Positions 14,059 through 17,468 of a stretch of 17,468 nt of DNA are shown in pieces (position 1 is the stretch's first letter; each line of letters opens with the position of its first letter). The notes under the pieces were generated by a model that ran no database searches, was not told the DNA's origin, and saw only the letters and a list, made by a program, of their open reading frames with translations. The DNA comes from Chloroflexota bacterium (GTDB lineage Bacteria > Chloroflexota > Dehalococcoidia > Lucifugimonadales > JADFKI01): positions 1 to 17,468 of the forward strand of contig VXRI01000394.1 of the NCBI GenBank assembly GCA_009838595.1. Direction: 5' to 3'. A program made the position numbers and the translations under genes.

Positions 14059-14094
14059 GCGAACATGCGTACTTTGGGCGCATGTTCGCAGTGT
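14054..14094. promoter_or_regulatory. LexA operator: perfect 16-bp-arm inverted repeat
   Basis: ACACTGCGAACATGCG (14054-14069) and CGCATGTTCGCAGTGT (14079-14094) are exact reverse complements around a 9-base spacer. Each arm contains the CGAAC/GTTCG core of the Gram-positive SOS (DinR) box, though the usual box has only 4 bases between cores while here the cores are 19 bases apart. It covers the -10 and start point of lexA, so autoregulation by LexA is the natural reading. In RNA it would also make a very stable hairpin 25 bases before the lexA ATG. Confidence 0.65.
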
Positions 14095-14119
14095 TTCAGT
14101 TCCAGACAAGGAGGATGCA

Positions 14120-14785
14120 ATGACTACAAACATATCCGCAAAGCCGAAGAAGAATCTGTCCGAGCGCCAAAGCAACATCCTGGCGTTCATCAAGAAGTTC
14201 ATGGGCGAGAACCAGTTCCCCCCCACCGTACGCGATATCCAGTCCGGCTGCCAGATAAGCTCGACGTCAGTTGTGGACTACAACTTGCATATCTTGCAGC
14301 GACACGGCTACCTGCGCCGGCTGCCTGAAGTCTCGCGCGGCATCGAACTGCTGGGCGAACACGCGATATCCCGTTCCAATGTGGTCGCGATTCCCATCTA
14401 CGGCAGCATCGCCGCCGGTGAACCGCTGCATATCCCGTCCGTAGCATCGAGACACACGGACGAGTTTGAATCCTACGATGTGCCACTGTCCATGCTAACC
14501 GGCACAGAAGATGCCTACGGTCTGCGCGTCAAGGGCGATTCAATGATAGACGCCTTCATCGCGGATGGCGATCTGGTCATCATGCAACCGGCTGAGACTG
14601 CCAGCACCGGTGAAATGGTCGCCGCCGAACTGCGCGACCGCGACGAAGTTACGCTCAAGCGCTTCTTCCTCGAAGGCAACATCGTCCGCCTGCAGCCGGA
14701 AAACGCCTTCATGGATCCTATCCGCGTCCCAGCCGAGAATGTGAAGGTTCGTGGTCGCGTGATCGGAGTCATTCGCTCATTCTAG
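14120..14785 (+). CDS. lexA: LexA repressor (SOS regulator)
   Basis: A 221-residue protein. Residues 12-75 form the winged helix-turn-helix (LSERQSNILAFIKKFMGENQ, FPPTVRDIQ, SSTSVVDYNLHILQRHGYL). The linker holds the self-cleavage site A99-G100 in G-S-I-A-A-G-E-P. The S24 peptidase domain has the catalytic S141 (GDSMIDA) and K180 (VTLKRF). It represses DNA-damage genes and cleaves itself when stimulated by RecA filaments. The ATG follows AGGAGG at optimal distance. The palindrome over its promoter implies autoregulation. No co-transcribed SOS gene is adjacent; copA downstream has its own promoter. Confidence 0.96.
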   Translation: MTTNISAKPKKNLSERQSNILAFIKKFMGENQFPPTVRDIQSGCQISSTSVVDYNLHILQRHGYLRRLPEVSRGIELLGEHAISRSNVVAIPIYGSIAAGEPLHIPSVASRHTDEFESYDVPLSMLTGTEDAYGLRVKGDSMIDAFIADGDLVIMQPAETASTGEMVAAELRDRDEVTLKRFFLEGNIVRLQPENAFMDPIRVPAENVKVRGRVIGVIRSF

Positions 14786-14791
14786 TTTAAT

Positions 14792-14843
14792 AGGACGGGC
14801 AGGACGTTAAGGATTAACCTATCCTAATTGTCCTGTCCATCCT
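14792..14843. repeat. Long imperfect hairpin between lexA and copA
   Basis: The arms 14792-14814 (starting AGGACGGGCAGGAC) and 14821-14843 (ending GTCCTGTCCATCCT) pair over 23 positions with 18 Watson-Crick pairs, two G-T pairs and three mismatches around a 6-base loop. It has the look of the GGAC/ATCCT-rich palindromic repeats seen between genes in many bacteria, and may also end the lexA transcript although no T-run follows. Its right arm borders the copA -10. Confidence 0.6.
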
Positions 14844-14851
14844 GCTATAAT
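14843..14851 (+). promoter_or_regulatory. Extended -10 promoter of copA (leaderless)
   Basis: TGC-TATAAT is a perfect extended -10 element. The expected start point, seven bases after the hexamer, coincides with the A of the copA ATG at 14858. No convincing -35 is present, which an extended -10 can tolerate. No copper-regulator operator was recognised. Confidence 0.5.
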
Positions 14852-14857
14852 GTAGGC

Positions 14858-17323
14858 ATGACTACCGAGACGCGAGAGCGCATCACAGTACCGATAACCG
14901 GCATGACTTGCGCGGCGTGCGTGGTTCATGTGTCGCACGCCCTTGAAGGAGTGCCTGCCGTCGCCGATGTCAGCGTTAGTCTGGCGTCCGAGAAGGCGAC
15001 CATCGCGCTGGAAAACGGCGCAATCAAGGTGGACGCGCTGCTGGACGCGGTGGAAGACGCAGGCTACGGCATCGCCACCGATAATATCAACTTATCCGTG
15101 GGCGGTATCACTTCCGCCGCATGCGTCAGCCACATCGAACACGCGCTGAACGGCATTGGCGGCGTGCTAGATGTGGGCGTTAACCTCGCGACCGAGTGCG
15201 CGTCCGTCGAATACATACCCGGCCTTGCGACGGTGTCGGACATGCGCCACGCCGTCGAGGACGCCGGATATTCGCTGCTAGGCGTAATAGGGGAGCACGA
15301 CGATGCCGCCACGCCGCGTGATGTGCTGATACTTCAGCGTAAGCTGGCTGTCAGCATCGTCATCGCTGCCGCGATTATGGCGCTGATGTTCATCCCCGCC
15401 GCGCACGGTCTGTTACCATTCAACATGGACTACCTGCTGCTTGCGCTCGCGACGCCGGTGCAATTCTGGTGCGGCAGGCAGTTCTACCATGGCGCTTTGG
15501 GTGCTCTGAAACACCGCACCAGCAATATGAATACGCTGATTGCGGTAGGCACTTCAGTTGCTTACTTCTACAGTGTGGCGGTAACCTTGCTCGGCGGCAC
15601 ATTTTTCTTCGCCGATGCTTCCACTGCCACCTTCTTCGACACATCCACGGCAATCATCGCGCTGGTGCTGCTAGGAAAGTACCTTGAAGCGCGCGCAAAG
15701 GAACGCGCATCCATCGCCATTCGCGGGCTGATGGGCTTGCAGCCTAGCACCGCCAATGTAATCCGAGACGACGTCGAAACACGGATTGCTATAGATGACC
15801 TGCGCGTCGGCGATGTCGTTCTGGTGCGGCCCGGCGAACGCATCCCCGTTGACGGTACGCTGCTCGAAGGCAATTCGTCTGTGGACGAATCTATGCTCAC
15901 AGGCGAGAGTCTGCCCATCGACAAGTCGATTGGTGATGCAGTATTCGGCGGCACGGTCAACGCCATGGGCAGTTTCACTTACCGCGTAATCAAGGTCGGC
16001 CGCGACACGATGCTCGCGCGAATTGTGCGTCTCGTCGAAGAGGCGCAGGCGTCCAAAGCGCCGGTGCAGCGTCTTGCCGATACGGTCGCCGCGTATTTTG
16101 TGCCTGCCGTTATAATCGTGGCGGTGCTGACATTTGCATTCTGGCTGCTGTTAGGTCCGCCGCCCAGCTACATTCACGCCACGCTGACAGCGGTCGCGGT
16201 GCTGATAATCGCGTGTCCGTGCGCGCTCGGCTTGGCGACACCGGCTGCGATAATGGTAGGCACGGGTAAAGGCGCCGAATTCGGCATACTCATTCGCAGC
16301 GCGGAATCGCTCGAACGCGCGCACAAGGTCAGCGCCGTTGCGCTCGACAAGACAGGCACACTGACACACGGCACCCCGTCCGTCGTCGAAATTGTCAGCG
16401 CTGAACTTCCCGACGACGAACTGCTGTCGCTCGCCGCATCGGTGGAGCGCGGGTCAGAGCATCCGCTTGGCAAGGCGATTGTCGAAGCTGCGAATGAACG
16501 CGGCTTGCGCGCAAGCGCCGTCGAAGATTTCCGTGCGTTGCCCGGATTCGGCGTATCTGCCACACTGAACGGCGACGCTGTGCTGCTCGGCAACCTCGCG
16601 GTGAGCCTTAACGAAGGTGTGACTTTGAAGGCATACAAGTCGTTCTGGGAGGCGATGGCGGAACGCGGCAACACGCCCGTATTCCTCGCGCGCAACGGCG
16701 AAGTTCTGGGCCTGATTGCTATCGCAGACACGATACGCCCTGAAGCGAAATCTGCGGTCTCCCAGCTCAGGCGCGACGGCATCGATGTGGTGATGCTAAC
16801 CGGCGACAATCCGCACACGGCGAAAGAAGTCGCGCGGCAAATCGGCATCGATCACGTAGTCGCGGAAGTGCTGCCGGGGGACAAGGCGGCGGAAGTCAAG
16901 GCGCTGCAAGATTCCGGACAGGTCGTAGCGATGGTCGGAGACGGCATCAATGACGCTCCGGCGCTGGCACAAGCCGACGTAAGCTTCGCCATCGGAGCCG
17001 GCTCAGATGTCGCCGCCGAAACCGCGGACATCACAATTGTCGGCACGGACTTGCACGCCATATCTAGGGCGATTAGTCTCAGCAAGGCTACGATGCGCTC
17101 CATCCGACAGAACCTATTCTGGGCGTTTGCCTACAATGTTGCGCTTATCCCCGTCGCGGCTGGCGTGCTGTACCCGCTCTTCGCCGGCAGCGGTGTCCCC
17201 GACACACTAGTGCCAGTGCTAGGTGAGCACGGCTTCCTCAACCCGATACTAGCGGCGGCTGCGATGGCGATAAGCTCGGTTACGGTGCTTGGCAACTCGC
17301 TGCGTCTGCGGCGGTTCAAGTAA
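14858..17323 (+). CDS. copA: Copper-translocating P1B-type ATPase
   Basis: An 821-residue Cu(I) exporter. Two N-terminal HMA domains are at about 8-75 (G-M-T-C-A-A-C, Cys18/Cys21) and 76-142, the second degenerate (G-I-T-S-A-A-C, Ser86/Cys89). Eight membrane helices follow, with the actuator T348-G-E-S, C453-P-C455 in helix 6, D497-K-T-G-T-L-T (phosphorylated Asp497), S-E-H535-P (nucleotide site), GDGINDAPA, and the CopA-type helix 7/8 residues in [13 protein letters not shown] and [17 protein letters not shown]. These mark Cu+/Ag+ specificity. ATG 14858 is chosen because the upstream extension to 14828 lies in the hairpin repeat and adds non-family residues. No good ribosome site precedes it, consistent with a leaderless message. 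A YHS-domain gene follows 51 bases later, probably in the same transcript. Confidence 0.96.
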   Translation: MTTETRERITVPITGMTCAACVVHVSHALEGVPAVADVSVSLASEKATIALENGAIKVDALLDAVEDAGYGIATDNINLSVGGITSAACVSHIEHALNGIGGVLDVGVNLATECASVEYIPGLATVSDMRHAVEDAGYSLLGVIGEHDDAATPRDVLILQRKLAVSIVIAAAIMALMFIPAAHGLLPFNMDYLLLALATPVQFWCGRQFYHGALGALKHRTSNMNTLIAVGTSVAYFYSVAVTLLGGTFFFADASTATFFDTSTAIIALVLLGKYLEARAKERASIAIRGLMGLQPSTANVIRDDVETRIAIDDLRVGDVVLVRPGERIPVDGTLLEGNSSVDESMLTGESLPIDKSIGDAVFGGTVNAMGSFTYRVIKVGRDTMLARIVRLVEEAQASKAPVQRLADTVAAYFVPAVIIVAVLTFAFWLLLGPPPSYIHATLTAVAVLIIACPCALGLATPAAIMVGTGKGAEFGILIRSAESLERAHKVSAVALDKTGTLTHGTPSVVEIVSAELPDDELLSLAASVERGSEHPLGKAIVEAANERGLRASAVEDFRALPGFGVSATLNGDAVLLGNLAVSLNEGVTLKAYKSFWEAMAERGNTPVFLARNGEVLGLIAIADTIRPEAKSAVSQLRRDGIDVVMLTGDNPHTAKEVARQIGIDHVVAEVLPGDKAAEVKALQDSGQVVAMVGDGINDAPALAQADVSFAIGAGSDVAAETADITIVGTDLHAISRAISLSKATMRSIRQNLFWAFAYNVALIPVAAGVLYPLFAGSGVPDTLVPVLGEHGFLNPILAAAAMAISSVTVLGNSLRLRRFK

Positions 17324-17374
17324 ATCCAATTCGCTCTTTGCAGGCTGCCGAAACTTAAACACTAGGAGAAAGCC

Positions 17375-17468
17375 ATGCTGCTGAAACTATTCAAAGGTAG
17401 CCCTGATTTGGCGACCGATCCGGTCTGCCAAATGGAAGTCGATATGAGGAAGCCAAACGGTGGCACAT
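17375..17468 (+). CDS. YHS-domain protein, N-terminal part (runs off the window)
   Basis: Thirty-one codons are visible from ATG 17375, preceded by AGGAGAA at good distance. The sequence MLLKLFKGSP is followed by T-D-P-V-C-Q-M-E-V-D, the signature of the YHS heavy-metal-associated domain (usually D-P-V-C-G-M-x-V). Its place directly after copA fits a small copper-binding partner or chaperone. The rest of the gene lies outside the window. Confidence 0.8.
   Translation, partial: MLLKLFKGSPDLATDPVCQMEVDMRKPNGGT

Larger units (their letters stand above)
13504..14119. other. Intergenic stretch with inverted repeats and gene remnants
   Basis: This gap between the ABC operon and lexA contains no intact gene that I can support. 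It holds TGCTCAC-N7-GTGAGCA (13552-13572), GTAATGCC-N19-GGCATTAC (13595-13629), the start of a response regulator (13644-13784), a possible minus-strand protein tail (13937-14035) and the lexA promoter with its operator (14029-14094). It looks like a decayed region that lost one or two genes between its present neighbours. Confidence 0.5.

Noticed and set aside
13990..14226. 78-codon minus-strand frame over the lexA promoter and start
   Set aside because: It lies opposite the LexA operator and helix-turn-helix coding sequence and has no ribosome site or domain.
14828..14857. Ten-residue N-terminal extension of CopA from a TTG
   Set aside because: It is encoded by the right arm of the hairpin repeat and the -10 element, with no ribosome site.

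Overview
The window is about 17.5 kb of moderately GC-rich bacterial chromosome, densely coded on both strands. No tRNA, rRNA, CRISPR array, integrase or transposase was seen. The gene content suggests a free-living Chloroflexota bacterium of the SAR202/Dehalococcoidia type. Pointers are an LLM-class (F420/flavin) oxidoreductase, an alkyl-type sulfatase, a non-canonical glutamine synthetase homologue, lipoprotein solute receptors with Ala/Pro-rich linkers, a LexA whose operator carries CGAAC/GTTCG cores of the Gram-positive (DinR) type, and a phosphate box with an 11-bp period. That placement is inference from gene style, not a database result.

Layout from left to right: the C-terminal end of a DUF418 membrane protein (1-524, +); a hairpin repeat; dnaN (689-1819, -); a clear intrinsic terminator (1922-1964, -) for a lipoprotein cupredoxin (2008-2487, -); a glutamine synthetase family enzyme (2569-3933, -) with a readable promoter and a palindrome over its start point. 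Facing it is a + strand operon of a Rid-family protein (4126-4521), an overlapping LLM oxidoreductase (4511-5521) and a degenerate receiver-like protein (5539-5859). Then comes a solitary pstS (6102-7079, +) behind a candidate Pho box, and an intergenic tract with two hairpins. On the - strand follow a sulfatase (7361-8857), a decayed alpha-carbonic anhydrase (8954-9471), and a peptide/nickel-type ABC importer without ATPases: permease 2 (9496-10416), permease 1 (10455-11408) and the receptor (11569-13434). The 13.4-14.1 kb stretch holds inverted repeats and two gene remnants, one being the start of a LuxR-type response regulator. The right end is lexA (14120-14785, +) under a 41-bp perfect inverted repeat, a long hairpin repeat, copA (14858-17323, +), which appears leaderless, and the start of a YHS-domain protein (17375-17468, +).

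Functional themes are nutrient and solute uptake (PstS, peptide-type ABC importer, sulfatase), nitrogen or amine metabolism (GS homologue, Rid protein), copper handling (cupredoxin, CopA, YHS) and genome maintenance (DnaN, LexA). I did not find a convincing, wholly new multi-gene system. The most rewarding items are the carbonic anhydrase pseudogene (invisible to simple ORF calling), the LexA operator, the Pho box before pstS, the operator-like palindrome on the GS promoter, the Rid/LLM gene pair in which the Rid protein lacks the key arginine, and the leaderless copA promoter.
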